A DNA stretch of 64,000 nucleotides from Ophiocordyceps camponoti-saundersi (nom. inval.) (GCA_003339415.1 PDHQ01000150.1:19885-83884), one strand, 5' to 3'; shown: positions 49,309-62,381, counted from the stretch's first letter. Translations and numbers: made by a program. The notes: generated from the sequence alone by a model not told the origin.

Positions 49309-51010
49309 TAACTAATTTATACTCCCCTTATACTTATATTTAAAAGCTTTAAAAAAGCTATTTAGCTATTTAGAAACTTTATAAAATTTTAGTATTTTTT
49401 TAAATTACTTACTTATAAATTTAATAACTAGAAATTAAATAACTATATAATTTTTATTATTTAGAAATAAGTATTATAAGAAAAAAGATATAATTTATTA
49501 TTTAGTAAGTTAAATAGTTATATTTATTATATTAATAGAAAAGTAAAAAGATAAGCTAACGGAAAATAACTCCCTAATAATAAAGATTATAATTCTAAGT
49601 ATTTACTTTTAAATAATAAATACTCTAACTTTAATTACTCCTTATCTAAAATTTCTAAAGTTATAGCGCTTAAATATTCTACTTAATAAATTATTATAAT
49701 ATCTTTTTTAGCCGCTAGCTTTATTTCTAAAATATTAGCTATTTTAATTAAAAACCGTAGCTACCCTTTATTACTATATTCCTTCGCTAATATTAAAAGG
49801 AATATTTTTCTATAATCCTAATAACCTAGAAAAAACTATTATAATATATATACGCTATTAAAAATTATAAAAGATTATATTAAGAGCTTAGTTAGTAAGT
49901 AAGTTTATTAAGAGTTAGAAAAGTTAGAGGAGATTAAAAGAATCTTAGCTATTATCTCTTATATTAATTACCTTAGAAAAATAAAAAAAATAATATTAGT
50001 AGCTATAGAAAAAGAGACTAAAGTTAAGAGAGTAGCTCCTATTTTTAGTAAATCCCTAGTAATGCGTTTTATTACTCCTCTTATTTTAACTTAATAAAGC
50101 GTCCTTAGAACTTTTAATAAGTAAACTTATTTTATCTTTTAATAATTTAAAACCCTTATAATAATCTCTAAGATTATAATTTAATTTTAAGAAATTTTAA
50201 AAGCTAAAAATATTAAAAAAGCTAATAATAATTTTCTAGTAATTTATTATAATAATTTAATCTAAGTTATTAAATACTCTCTTACTTTTTTTATAATATA
50301 TTATAATAAGTAAGCTTTAGTATTTTAAAATATAAATATTATTTTAATCTAAGTAACTTATTTTAATAAATACCTTACTAAATATAATATTTCTCTTAGC
50401 TTAAGTTATATAATAAAAATATTTAATATTAGTAATAAATAGATTATTAATTTCCCTATTTTAATACCTATCTTACTTAATACCTTTACTTTTAAGAATA
50501 TATCGCTTAATATTAATAAAGTAACTATATTTATTAATAAGAAGTTAATATTAAATAATTTAAGTAAAATTTTAAAATTTTACGAAAAAAACTAATAGGA
50601 CTTATATATTTATATAAGAGAATAAATATATTTACTTAATAAAGGTATTATTATATTATTTCTAGCTATTACTATTAATTATATACTTTTTTTAACTTAG
50701 AGTAATATTATCGAAAATAGTATAATTTTAAATTTTAATAATATACCTATTTTTAATATTTTAAATTTAGTAAAGATAGCTTCCGATAATATTATTAAAA
50801 AGCTATATAGTTAGAAAGGTAGCTTAATTAAACTCGCTAATAATACTAAGTATATAATAATTATTAAGCTTATTAACGCCGATCTATTTATCGATATAAT
50901 AATAAATTAAGACTCTTTATAGCTCTTTATATAGCGTTAGTATAAACTATAGTAGAGAAATATATTAATAACGCGCTTTATATAGAAAATATATATTATA
51001 TTATTTAATT
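49309..51010 (+). pseudogene. Gypsy-594 ORF3, main part (copy 2)
   Basis: Continues the frame begun at 39068 and aligns with 17070-18760 of copy 1 over its whole length. Legible stretches include ELEKLEEIKRILAIISY-like sequence near 49915-49965. It is more degraded than copy 1. Its presence in the same place in two independently inserted copies shows that ORF3 belongs to the element. Confidence 0.7.
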
Positions 51011-51836
51011 ATTAATAAATAATAACTATTATATTTACTTAACTATTACTATATAATAGATTTTTAAATTATTTAACTATTAATATATAATAATACTTAT
51101 ATATACTAAGCTTAAGTAAGAACCTTATAGATTAGTATACTTTTAGTATCGTTTTCTAATATCTTTATAATATAATATTAGTTATATATTATTTATCCTT
51201 ATACTTTATATACTATAAATAAAGAAAGAATATTAGCTATAATAAGAAGGCTAAGTAAAGCCTATTTACTATAAACTACTTACGATATACGCTTAAAAAT
51301 AAGTATAAACTATTTATAATATAGTTAACTTTACTATTATTCTTAATATCTTAAATATTTTTATCTTTATAAGTATATTATACTTAAAGCTATAAACTAT
51401 ATCTTTTACGCTATTTACGGTAAGATTATCTATATTCGCTTTTATATTATCGCTATAACTTATATATCTAAATAATAAAAATAATAAGATTTCCTTTATT
51501 TTATTCTTTTAGTTTACGTATTATATTATATCTTTCTTATTCCTATTTTCCTTTCTTAATATTATAATATCTTTTACTATAACGTATATTCTTCTATATA
51601 TATTTAATATATATTATAATTCTCCTTTATTATTCTTATTTTATTCTTTTATTTCTTTCCTACCTTATATAAATTAATTTAGTTCTTTATATATAAATCC
51701 CTAATAATATTTCTTAATCTATAATTAAATATAGTTATTAGAGTTAATATAAAAAAGCTTTTAAGTATAATAATAGTTTTTAAAGTAATATAGAGAGTTA
51801 ATAAGGCTATTAGAATTCTTTTCCGGCCCGGGGAGT
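51011..51836 (+). other. Gypsy-594 3' untranslated region (copy 2)
   Basis: No frame seen. It has two or three short repeats of a TATTTAACTATTAATA-type motif near 50995-51085, amplified further in copy 3 (54910-55020). It ends with the polypurine tract CGGGGAGT (51829-51836). Confidence 0.6.
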
Positions 51837-52430
51837 TAATATAAGATATATAATAATACCCCTATAAATCGCCTAACCTCTTATAATATTTTACTAAGAT
51901 TTCCCCCTTAGGATTTTACTTAGATTTCCTCTAGAAACTTTATTACCTTTACGCTTAAAAAATTACTAAGATTTCCTTTTAGGATTTTTTTATAATAACT
52001 TTTAAGATTTTACTAAGATTTCTTATTAGATTTAATATTAAGATATATTTTTAGAAATCTCTAGATTTTACTAGGAAATCCTTATATATTAGGAAATCAC
52101 CGTATACTAAGAAATCTCCGTTTTACTAATATATACGGAAATTACCGTAAAATCCTTTTAAGTAAATACTTTTAGAATTATATTACGAAATCTTTCTTAA
52201 GCTCTTAGCTATATAAATTAGCTTAGTATTCCTTTAAGTAATAATTTAGATTTTTTTATAGTTATTATTTTAATTCTTAAAAAACTCTTACTTATACTTA
52301 TACCTTTTATAGTAGCTATTTTATAATCTTATAATTAGTAGCTAGCCCGTCTCCCTCTTTTATATACTATATTTAGTAGCTAGCTTAGTATATATGCTTA
52401 TTAGAAGATTATATATATAAGCGTATATTA
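51837..52430 (+). repeat. 3' LTR of Gypsy-594 copy 2 (594 bp)
   Basis: Same length as its partner at 24822-25415. The TSD ATCGC follows at 52431-52435. Confidence 0.95.
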
Positions 52431-53654
52431 ATCGCTCTTATCTTAAAGTAAAGTTAACTTTACTTAAAATAAAACTTTTAATAAAAAAAATAATAATATA
52501 ATTTTTTCCGATAAGCTATAAAGTAAGCGGACTTATTTTTTATATATAAAGCGGTAAAATATTTATTATATTATAGCTTTATTATATAATATATAGTAAT
52601 ATATTTAAATTTATAATATTTAAAATATTATTAAAGTTAAACTTTTAATATATATAGTTTAGCGTTAAAAATCTCCGCTTATATTATTATACTTTTATTA
52701 TAAATATAGTTTATATTTACTATATTATTAATAATAATTACTAAAAAACTTTATAAAGTTCTGAAATAATATTTTTTTCGTATATAATTATATTATTAAA
52801 ATTTTATTTAATAATTTAATCTTTTTCTAAAAGGCTTTTTTATTACTTTATTATAAAGCCCGCGCTAGTACTTTTTTTATTATAAGAATAAACTTTTATT
52901 AATTAAGTAAACTTTTTTCTAAAAAAATAATATAAAATTATTTTAAATTAAACTAAAGCTTATAAATAATATTTTAAAATATTCTTATAATATTACTATT
53001 AAATAATTTCCTTATTATAAAAGCTTAGTCTTACTTATAAAGTTTATAATTAATATTTATTATAATTATTTTAAAGCCTTAAACTTAGAGCGAAGTAGTA
53101 ATAAAGTGAAAATAAATTAATAGCTATTACTTATATTATTTAAAAACTTACTTTTTAATAATCTTCTCCGGCGCTTTAGCTATAATTATAGCTTATATTA
53201 GAGGAGTTCCGCTCCCCTTAAAGCTATAAAAAAAAGAGGAAATTCTAGCTATATTAGCTAAAAAGATATTATTAACTAATAAAATCAGAGTAAAAAGGGC
53301 GTTTCCTTAAACTTTCTTAAACTTTACTATTTATTTAAGAATTACTTATATAAAAATAAAAATATTTTTTAAAATAATTTTATTAATATTTACTTTAGCT
53401 TTTAATAAGGTAATAAGTATAATAAACTTTTAAGTTTAAGATTATTATAATTTAAAGTAAAGCTATATTTTAAGTAAAAAATTTTTATAATTATAATTAA
53501 CTTATATAGCGTTACCCTCCCCCTTAGAGTTACTTTAAGCGTAGCTTATTATCGCTATAAGGTAATAAAGGGAGCGGAGTCTACTTATAATATAAGAATA
53601 AAAAGTCTATATCTATATTATTATAAGCGTAGAGTTTGTAAAATATATAAAAGT
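52431..53654 (+). repeat. Repeat C copy 1, right piece
   Basis: Continues 24222-24821 after Gypsy-594 copy 2 and matches about 56335-57552. It contains a perfect 20-bp palindrome at 52446-52465 (AAGTAAAGTT and its complement). Copies 2 and 3 keep it with one change each. No coding frame is recognised. Confidence 0.8.
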
Positions 53655-53689
53655 TCGATATTATAAAGTTAAGTTACTTTTTACTATTA

Positions 53690-55694
53690 TATTCCCTTAT
53701 TAATATTAAAAGTAATATTTTTTTATAATTTAAATAATTTAGAAAAAACTATTATAATATATATACGCTATTAAAAATTATAAAGGATTATATTAAGGGC
53801 CTAGTTAATAAGTAAGTTTCTTAAGATTCTAAAAACTGAGAGGAAATTAAGTATATCTTAGCTATTATCTCTTATACTAACTATTTTAATAAGATAGAAA
53901 AAATAGTATTAATAGCTATAAAAAAGATTTTAAGTTAAGGGAGCTATTTTTATTTTTAAAAAATCCCTAATAAGGCGTTTTATTACTTCTCTTACTCTAA
54001 CTTAATAAAGCGTTTTTAAAACCTTTAATAAGTAAACTTATTCTACCTCTTAATAGCTTATAACTCCCGCTATAGTTTCTAAAACTATAATTTAATTTTA
54101 AAAATTTTAAAAGCTAAAAAAGTTAAAAAGGCTAATAAAAACTTTTTAGTAACTTATTATAATAATTTAGTTTAAGTTATTAAATACTCCCTTACTCTTT
54201 TTATAATATATTACGATAAATAAGCTTTAGTATTTTAAGATATTAATATTACTCTAATCTAAGTAACTTATTTTAATAAATACTTTACTAAATATTATAT
54301 TTCCCTTAGCTTAAGTTATATAGCGAAAATATTTAATATTAGTAATAAATAAATTATTAATTTCCTTATTCTAATACTTATCTTACTTAATACCCTTACT
54401 TTTAAGAATATATTATTTAATATTAATAAAATCGCTATATTTATTAATAAAAAATCTATATTTAATAATTTAGGAAAGATTCTTAAGTTTCTTAAGAAAA
54501 ACTAATAAAACTTATATATTTATATAAGAGAATAAATATATTTACCTAATAAAAGTATTATTATATTATTTTAAGCTTTTATTATAAATTATACTCTCTT
54601 ATTAGCTTAAAATAATATTATTAAAAATAAAATAACCTTAAACCTTAATAGTATTCTAGCTTTTAATATTTTAAATTTAATTAAAATAGCTTATAATAAT
54701 ATCTCTAAAAAGCTATATAGTTAAATAAGTAGCTTAGTTAAACCTTTTAATAATACTAAATATATTATAACTATTAAACTTATTAACGCTAACCCTGTTA
54801 TTAATATAATAATAAACTAAAGTACTTCTTAGCTTTTTATATAATATTAATATAAACTATAGTAGAGAAATATATTAATAACGCGCTTTATATAGAAAGT
54901 ATATATTATATATAATAGCTATTATATTTATTTAACTATTAATATATAATAGATTTTTAAGTTATTAAACTATTAATATATAATAGATTTTTAAGTTATT
55001 AAACTATTAATATATAATAATAATATATTTACTAAGCTTAAGTAAGAACCTTATAAGTTAATATACTTTTAATATTATTTCCTAATATTTTTATAATATA
55101 ATATTAGTTATATACTAATTATCCTTATACTTTATATATTATAAATAAAGAAATAAATAATAGCTATAATAAGAAAGTTTATAGCTATATAAAGCTTATT
55201 TATTATAAGCTATTTATAATATTTACTTAAGAATAAGTAATTAAATTATTTATAATATAGTTAACTTTATTATTATTCCTAATATTTTAAACGCTTTTAT
55301 TTTTATAAAATATATTATACTTAAAGCTATAAACTATATCTTTTACGCTATTTATAGTAAGATTATTTATATTCGCTTTTATATTATTACCGTAACTTAT
55401 ACTATTTTAAATAATAAAAATAGTAAGATATTTTTCTTTATTTTATCTTTTTAATTTATATATTATATTATATTTTTCTTATTCCTATCTTCCTTTCTTA
55501 ATATTATAATACTTTTTACCGTAATATATATTTTTTTATATATATTTAATATATATTATAATTCTCTTTTATAATTCTTATCTTATTTTTTTATTTCTTT
55601 CTTACCTTATATAAATTAATTTAATTCTTTATATATTAATTCCTAATAATATTTCTTAATTTATAATTAAATATAATTATTAAAGTTAATATAA
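53690..55694 (+). mobile_element. Gypsy-594 copy 3, second piece (ORF3 remainder and 3' region)
   Basis: Aligns with about 17540-19480 of copy 1 and 49780-51740 of copy 2. ORF3 is recognisable (for example KNNYNIYTLLKIIKDYIK-like sequence near 53745-53805) but heavily broken. A TATTAATATATAATAG-type motif is tandemly repeated at about 54930-55020. The piece is cut by repeat C copy 2 at 55695. Confidence 0.8.
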
Positions 55695-57552
55695 TAATAA
55701 TAATTTATACGCTAGTATACCTTATATAGCTTAGAACTATCTTATATATATTCTAAAAAGGGGAAAAACCGGAGAACTTAAAGTAAAACCCTTCTTTTAA
55801 GCGTTACCTTAGCTTTAAGTTAAGCCCCGCCTATACCTAGCATTTTATATATTTAATAAGTTAGGTATTAATTAGTAATTTAAAAGCCGATATTTCCCCT
55901 AAAACGGATTTTACGGTAATAAAAGTATATATAAACTAAGTTTAATATAAAGTTTATATAGCTTACTTATCTTCCTAGCTATTATTATTATTAGAAACTA
56001 AATCTTTATATTTAATTAAAGCGGCGTTAATAATTTAATTTATTAAGTCCTTATTAGCGTAGCTTAGAAATATATTAAAGTTTTACTATTTTATAATAAA
56101 CCCTATAATAGCTAATTTCGAAAAATAGCTAAACTATTATAATAAAGCTATAAATAAGTGCGGAGTCGGAGTTAGAGGAGGGGGTATTATTATATTCGCT
56201 TTTTAATATTTCTACCCTAGCTATTATTAGTTTCTAGTTAACGCTAGAGAGGGAGAAAAGGTAATATATACGGAGTTTTAAGTTATAAACTTTTAAAGTT
56301 AAGTAATATATATATTTTTCGCTTAATTTTATACCGCTTTTATTTTAAAGTAAAATTAACTTTACTTAAAATAAAACCTCTAATAAAAAAGGTAATAATA
56401 TAATTTTTTATTATAAGCTATAAAATAAGTAAACTTACTTTTTATATATAAAATAGTAAGATATTTATTATATTATAATTTTATTATATAATATTTAATA
56501 ATATATTTAAATTAGTAATATTTAAAATATTACTAAAATTAAACTTGTAATATATATAATTTAATATTAAAAATCTTTATTTATATTATTATATTTTTAT
56601 TATAAATTTAGTTTATATTTATTATATTATTAATAATAATTATTAAGGAACTTTACTAAGTTTTAAAATAATATCTTTTTATATATAATTATATTATTAA
56701 GATTTTATTTAATAACTTAATTTTTTTCTAAAAAGCTTTCTTACTACTTTATTATAAAGCTTATATTAGTACTTTTTTTATAATAAAAGTATAACCTTTA
56801 TTAGTTAAGTATACCTTTTATTTAAAATAATATAAAGCTATTTTAAATTAAACTAAAGCTTATAAATAGTATTTTAGAATATTATTATAATATCGCCGCT
56901 AAGTAATTTCTTTATTATAAAAGCTTAGCTTTACTTATAAAGTTTATAATTAATATTTATTATAATTACCTTTAAGCTTTAAACTTAAAGTAAAGTAATT
57001 ATAAGATTAAAATAAATTATAAGCTATTACTTATATTACTTAGGAACTTATCTTTTAATAGTTTTTTTTAATACTTTAGCTATAACTATAGCTTATATTA
57101 AAAAAGTTCCGCTCCTTTTAAAGCTATAAAAAAAAGGAAACCGCGGCTATAATAGCTAAGAAGATATTATTAACTAATAAAATTAGAGTAAAGGGGGCAC
57201 CTCCCCGGACTTTTTTAAACTTTACTACTTACTTAATAATTACCTATATAAAGATAAAAGTATCTTTTAAAATAATCTTACTAATATTTACCTTAGCTTC
57301 TAATAAGGTAATAAATATAATAAACTTTTAAGTTTAAGATTATTATAATTCGGAGTAAAGCTATATTTTAAGTAAAAAATTTTTATAGTTATAATTAACT
57401 TATATAGTATTACTTTCCTTTTTAAAGTTATTTTAAGCGCGGCTAGCTATTATTATTAAGTAATAGAGGGAGCGGAGTCTACTTATAATATAAGAATAAA
57501 AAGTTTATATTTATATCGCTATAAGGGCGGAATTTATAAAATATATAAAAGT
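55695..57552 (+). repeat. Repeat C copy 2, uninterrupted (1,858 bp)
   Basis: Flanked by a 15-bp imperfect duplication, TTAAAGTTAATATAA (55680-55694) and TTAGAGTTAATATAA (57553-57567). It starts with a short (TAA)n run and ends AAATATATAAAAGT. It has no LTRs and no clear terminal inverted repeats, and I recognise no coding frame. Three copies occur in the window. Variable-length duplications (15 bp here, about 30-35 bp at copy 1) would fit a non-LTR (LINE or SINE-like) retrotransposon, but this is inference. Confidence 0.75.
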
Positions 57553-57567
57553 TTAGAGTTAATATAA

Positions 57568-58244
57568 AAAAGCTTTTAAGTATAATAATAATTTCTAAAA
57601 TAATATAAAGAGTTAATAAAGCTATTATAATTCTTTTTTAGCTTAGAGAGTTAATATAAAATATATAATAATACTTTTATAAATCGCTTAACTTTTTATA
57701 ATATTTTACTAAGATTTCCCCCTTAAGATTTTACTTAAATTTCTTTTAAAAACTTTATTATTTTTACGCTTAGGAAATTATTAGGATTTCCTCTTAGGAT
57801 TTCTTTATAATAACTTTTAGGATTTTATTAAGATTTCTAACTAAATTTAGTATTTAAATATATTTTTAAAAATCTCCGGATTTTATTAGGAAATCCTTAT
57901 ATATTAGGGAATTACCGTATATTAGGAAATCTTTATTTTACTAATATATACGGAAATTACTATAAAATCCCCTTAGGTAAATATTTTTAAAATTATCTTA
58001 GGAAATCTTTCTTAAGCTCCTAGCTATATTATTAGCTTAGTATTCTTTTTAGTAGTAATTTAGATTTTTATATAGTTACTATTTTAATTCTTAAAAAACT
58101 CTTACTTATACTTATACTTTTTATAATAGCTATTTTATAATTTTATAATTAGTAGCTAGCTTATCTCTCTTTTCTATATATTATATTTAGTAGCTAGCTT
58201 AGTATATATAACTATTAGTAAATTATATATATAAGCGTATATTA
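57568..58244 (+). mobile_element. Gypsy-594 copy 3, third piece with 3' LTR
   Basis: 57568-57651 matches the end of the 3' untranslated region of copies 1 and 2, and 57652-58244 is the LTR. The 5 bases after it are ATTAT. No partner TSD can be found because the 5' end of copy 3 is lost. Confidence 0.88.
57652..58244 (+). repeat. 3' LTR of Gypsy-594 copy 3 (593 bp)
   Basis: Homologous to the other Gypsy-594 LTRs; starts TAATATAAAA and ends GCGTATATTA. Confidence 0.92.
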
Positions 58245-60100
58245 ATTATTATAAATTAACTAATATTATATTATACTTATAAGACCTCTTATAGCTTAGA
58301 AATAGTTATTTATTATTATTAAAGCTAGGCGATAATAGCTTTTTAAAAAATAAAGTTATTTATTATAATAATAATTATCTTATATAAGGGTTTAACCTTA
58401 ATACTATTTATAAAAAGGTAACTTTATTATTAAGAATAATTATAAAAAGCTATAGAAAAGGGGTTATAACGCCTAATAAGGGTAAGTAGTTTATATATAT
58501 ATTATATATAAATATAACTAATTACCTTATATAACTTAGTTATTTAGGCGCAGCCTGAATCCCTTATAATAAGAGGTATATATATAAAAATCTTAAAAAA
58601 AGTAATAAGCGTTAAAATTACTAAGAATAATTAGTAAAAATAAAGAGAAGGTAAAGTATAAAGAAAAGAGGAGAGGTAGTAAGTAAAGGAGAAGTTTAGT
58701 ATATATTCTAAATAGTAGAGAGTAAATAATAAGTGATTAAAGTTTATTATAAAAAAACTCTAGTAAAATTAAAGCTTATAATAAGGTTTTAATTATTTAT
58801 TTTATACTAATTATATATATAAAAGAAAGCTTTACTTTCGCCCTAAATAAAGAGGTAAAAAGTAAAAAGTTATATTAAAAGGTAATTATAAATATAAAGT
58901 TAGAATTCTTATATAATAATAATATAATAGCTTTTTCTACTAAATAAAGTAAAGTTAGAAAATAATTTATATTTTATATATTTTATAATAAAGTTAAAAT
59001 TTTTATTAAAATTAAATATTAAAAATAATTATTTATAATTACTTTAGCTATATAAAGTTTACTTTTTTTAAATTTTAGCTAAAATTATTATTAAGCTAGT
59101 TTTAAGTTATAATATTTATTATATAGTTTATAGCTTTTATAAATACTACTAACTTAAAAGCTTTTAAAAAGATTTAAAAGAGTAATATATTATAAAAAAG
59201 CGTTAAGTTATATTTTTAAAAAATTTATAATATATTTACTTTCTTAAAAAAACTATAATAAAGCTTTTACTATTAATATAAAGTTACTGCTAAGTAAGGG
59301 CTAAAAGTTAAGTAGATTATAATAATTAAAAAAAGTAAAGTTTATTAAAAAATCTAAACTTAGTATAATTTTACTATTTTTAAAACTTTAAATAGTTTTC
59401 TAACTATATAAAGTAAGCACTTTTATATAAAATAGTTATCTTTTTTATTATTATATAAAATAATTATATAATATTAATAATAAGGAAGCTTTTAAAAATA
59501 CTTATTAATATACTTAAATTAAAAATAGTTATAATATTATTTAGAATATATAAAGTATTTATAAAGCTTATAATAAATTATTTTTATATTTATAGTTATA
59601 TTATTAAAATATAGCTTATTTATATCTTTTATATTTTTTAAGCTTATAATAAAATAAGTTTATAAAGCGTTTTTATTAATAGTATATTAAAGCTAGAGTA
59701 CCTTCGCTTAAATTATATTAACTAAAAGCAGAGTTTAACTCCTTACTTATAGCTTTATAAAAAGCTACTTTAATTAATTTCTAAATAATATAAGTAGTAA
59801 CTAGTAAGCTAAAAAGGTCTAAAAAGGCCCGCTATTAATATTAAAGCTTAGTAAACGCTATATTAAGAATACTTTATATAAAGTAAAAATTTTACTTAGA
59901 GACTACTTTAGTAAGTTTTTTATATATAAATTTAAAAATAAACTTTATTAAAGTTTAAAAAGTATTAATAAACAGATTATTAGAGTTAATAGCTATATTA
60001 TATTAATTTTTACTTCTATATTAGTGCTATTAGGATTAGTTAAGCTTCTAAGTATTATTATTAAGTATTATTACTACTAGCGGTAAACTAAAATATAAAC
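58245..60100. other. Degenerate AT-rich interval, no gene seen
   Basis: About 1.85 kb of very AT-rich DNA without recognised frames, terminal repeats or tandem arrays. A short piece near 58549-58562 (GCGCAGCCTGAATCCC) keeps CA and TG together, against the general depletion. Weak resemblance to repeat C is visible near 59725-59760 (AACTAAAAGCAGAG). It is probably an old transposon relic. Confidence 0.4.
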
Positions 60101-60605
60101 CGCCTTATTACCTTATATTTAGAACTATTTACTTAGCGGAGGCAAACTATAAAAAGTTAAAAGTATTAAATTCTTATAATATTATACTATAAAGTAGAAA
60201 TAAGACCTTATTTATCTAAAGTTATAAAAAGTTAATAAAGTTTATATAATTATTTCTTCTCGAAACTATTATTATTATTATAAAATTAATTTTTATACTT
60301 AATTATAATATTTTTAATAATTTACTTAATTAAAGTTTTATTAATATAGCTAAAAGATATATAAGGACTTAATTAGTTTATAATAAATTTTAAAGTAATT
60401 AGTTTTAAAAAATATATAAATTATTATAATAAAGCTATAAATAAGCTTTAAAAAGTTAAAAGCGAAATTATTATATTTACTTTTTAATATTTTTACCTTA
60501 GCTATTATTTTACTTTAGTTATTATTAAAAAGGAAAAATAATAATCTATAAAGAATTCTAATTTAAAAATTTTTTAAATTTAAAAATATAAATATTTTTA
60601 TTTAA

Positions 60606-60815
60606 TATAAGGGATTAGTTTATAACTAATTATAGCTAGATAAGGGGGATTATAGCGGATATATTTAGGTTTTCCCGATAGCGCTTAGTTATCGCGCGGG
60701 GTATATAGCTAGCTTAGGAAGGGGGCTTCTCTCCTTTCTCTTTCCTCTCTTTAATAGCTTTAATTATAACTCTACTTTAGCTTATTTCTATAATTACTTT
60801 AATAAAACCTTTATA
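60606..60815 (+). repeat. 5' LTR of Gag-210 (210 bp)
   Basis: Full-length match to 62172-62381 and to the solo LTR at 62643-62850. It includes a CpG-rich core GATAGCGCTTAGTTATCGCG. Confidence 0.95.
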
Positions 60816-60949
60816 TTAATTAAAGCTCCTTTTACCGCTAACCGAACGTAAAAGTAAGATTTTAATATAAAATACTATTAAATTCTACCTATATTAAAGC
60901 TACTCTTAGCTTATTCTAGCCTAGACTCTTAGCTAGCTACTATATATAT

Positions 60950-61640
60950 TAAATTTACGATTAACGGAGCCGTAATTAGGAAGCTTAAGTCTTAGTTTTA
61001 TTATATCTTTTCTTATCTTAGCACTTTTTAATAGATATTTTTTCCGTACGTTATTACGGCTATAGATTTTTCTTATTAGCTTAAAGCCTTTTTAGCGTAT
61101 ATCTCCGAGCTTCTTAGAGAGAGTTATAAAAAGCGCTAAGTAGGTTTTTCCTTAGTTAAGATATATTAAGGGCTATTAAAGCCCCTCGAAAAATATATTA
61201 TAAGGTAGGAATATACCTTTTTCGAGGCTAGACTATTATATTAATCTAACTATACTAAGATTATTCTACTTTTATCTAAGTTACGTAAGGAGCTATAAGA
61301 GCGCTTAGATTATAAGAATTAGCTTATAATATATACGGCCTTCGCTAGCTTTCTCCGAGGCTTTAATAAAGTATTTAGTTCCGGGAATATTCCTAATACG
61401 CTAGTTAATTTACCGCCCCCTTTTTCTACTAACTTAATAGATATTACGTTTATATAATCTTATTCTAGTATTACTAAGCGCTAGCGTTATTATTAATATA
61501 ACTAGATTAGTTATTTTAAGCGTAATTATTTAAAGCTTCGTAAGTAAATAGGGATATTAAGGTTAGGGCTTTTTATAAGTAAAATAAGGTAATTAATAGT
61601 AGATTTAGAGTATTTTAATTAAAGGGATAATAAGTAAGGA
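60950..61640 (+). pseudogene. Gag protein with CCHC zinc knuckle, RIP-degraded (Gag-210)
   Basis: One plus-strand frame, with only TAA/TAG stops, reads KFTINGAVIRKLKS near 60955-60995, FLAYISELLRESYKKR near 61095-61140, LLKPLEKYIIR near 61172-61204, and FEARLLY*SNYTKIILLLSK near 61220-61275. At 61488-61529 it reads YY*YNQISYFKRNY. Taking RIP's Cys-to-Tyr and His-to-Tyr changes into account, the spacing x2, x4, x4 is exactly that of a CCHC zinc knuckle (CX2CX4HX4C). Knuckles bind retroelement RNA for packaging. The start codon is not determined. The frame may continue beyond 61640 with more stops. Confidence 0.75.
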
Positions 61641-62171
61641 GGGATAGGTATACGCTAAATATTATAGCTTAGGTAATTTCCGGCTTCGTTATATTACCTT
61701 ATATAAGGATAGTCCGCGCGTAGCTTAAGCGCGTAAATTTATTAGTAAATATATACTATAGTTATATTACGCCCTAGCTTATAAACTAGCGCTAGCGGTA
61801 TATAGCGATAAGTATATAGCTAGCTTTACTATTTACCGCGATTAGGGTATCCTCTAAGCTTCTTATAACTAGCATAGTGCTATCTAATCTTATACGCTAG
61901 CTATATAAGTAAGTTTTTACTACTAATATATAAATTTATTAATTCCTACCTTAAGCGGTATTATAATTTTAAGCTTATTAGAATCTTCTTTATAAAGATT
62001 AGGGTTTAATTCCCTAAGCTATAAGGGAGCCTTTCCGCCCTCTTATCCTTATCTTTACGGAGGCTATTAGGCTATTAGCTAAGGATTATATAAAGTATCT
62101 TACTAGCGTAGTAATACGTAACTTTTTTATCCTACGCTCCTACTTCCTCGGCTAGCTTAAAAAGGGGGCTA

Positions 62172-62381
62172 TATAAGGGATTAGTCTATAACTAATCGTA
62201 GCTAGATAAGGGGGATTATAGCGGATATATTTAGGTCTTCCCGATAGCGCTTAGTTATCGCGCGGGGTATATAGCTAGCTTAGGAAAGGGGCTTCTCTCC
62301 CTTCTCCTTCCTCTCTTTAATAGCTTTAATTATAACTTTACTTTAGCTTACTTTTATAGTCGCCTTAGTAAGACCTTTATA
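62172..62381 (+). repeat. 3' LTR of Gag-210 (210 bp)
   Basis: Matches 60606-60815 and is followed by CTTAA. Confidence 0.95.

Larger units (their letters stand above)
24822..52430 (+). mobile_element. Gypsy-594 copy 2, complete but split by two insertions
   Basis: Both LTRs are 594 bp (24822-25415 and 51837-52430) and the TSD is a perfect ATCGC (24817-24821, 52431-52435). Its own sequence is 24822-28633, 35939-39142 and 49309-52430, about 10.1 kb. Inserted elements are Copia-301 copy 2 (28634-35933, TSD TAGAG) and Gypsy-197 (39143-49304, TSD CGAA). It is itself inserted in repeat C copy 1. This is the only Gypsy-594 copy with both ends in view, so it defines the family. Confidence 0.95.
60606..62381 (+). 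mobile_element. Gag-210, small non-autonomous LTR retrotransposon with gag only
   Basis: 1,776 bp with two exactly 210-bp LTRs and TSD TTTAA/CTTAA (60601-60605, 62382-62386). LTRs begin TATAAGGG (from TGTAAGGG) and end CCTTTATA. The internal 1,356 bp hold one gag-like frame with a CCHC knuckle and no trace of protease, reverse transcriptase or integrase. AAAAAGGGGGCTA right before the 3' LTR (62159-62171) is a good polypurine tract. Such elements depend on enzymes of a related full-length element, which is not in the window. It keeps more GC than the C repeat around it. Confidence 0.9.

Noticed and set aside
58245..58330. Gypsy-594 internal sequence right of the LTR at 57652-58244, making it a 5' LTR
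   Set aside because: Only short A/T-rich similarity to 25416-25460 is visible, while the sequence left of the LTR clearly matches the 3' untranslated region. It is therefore a 3' LTR.
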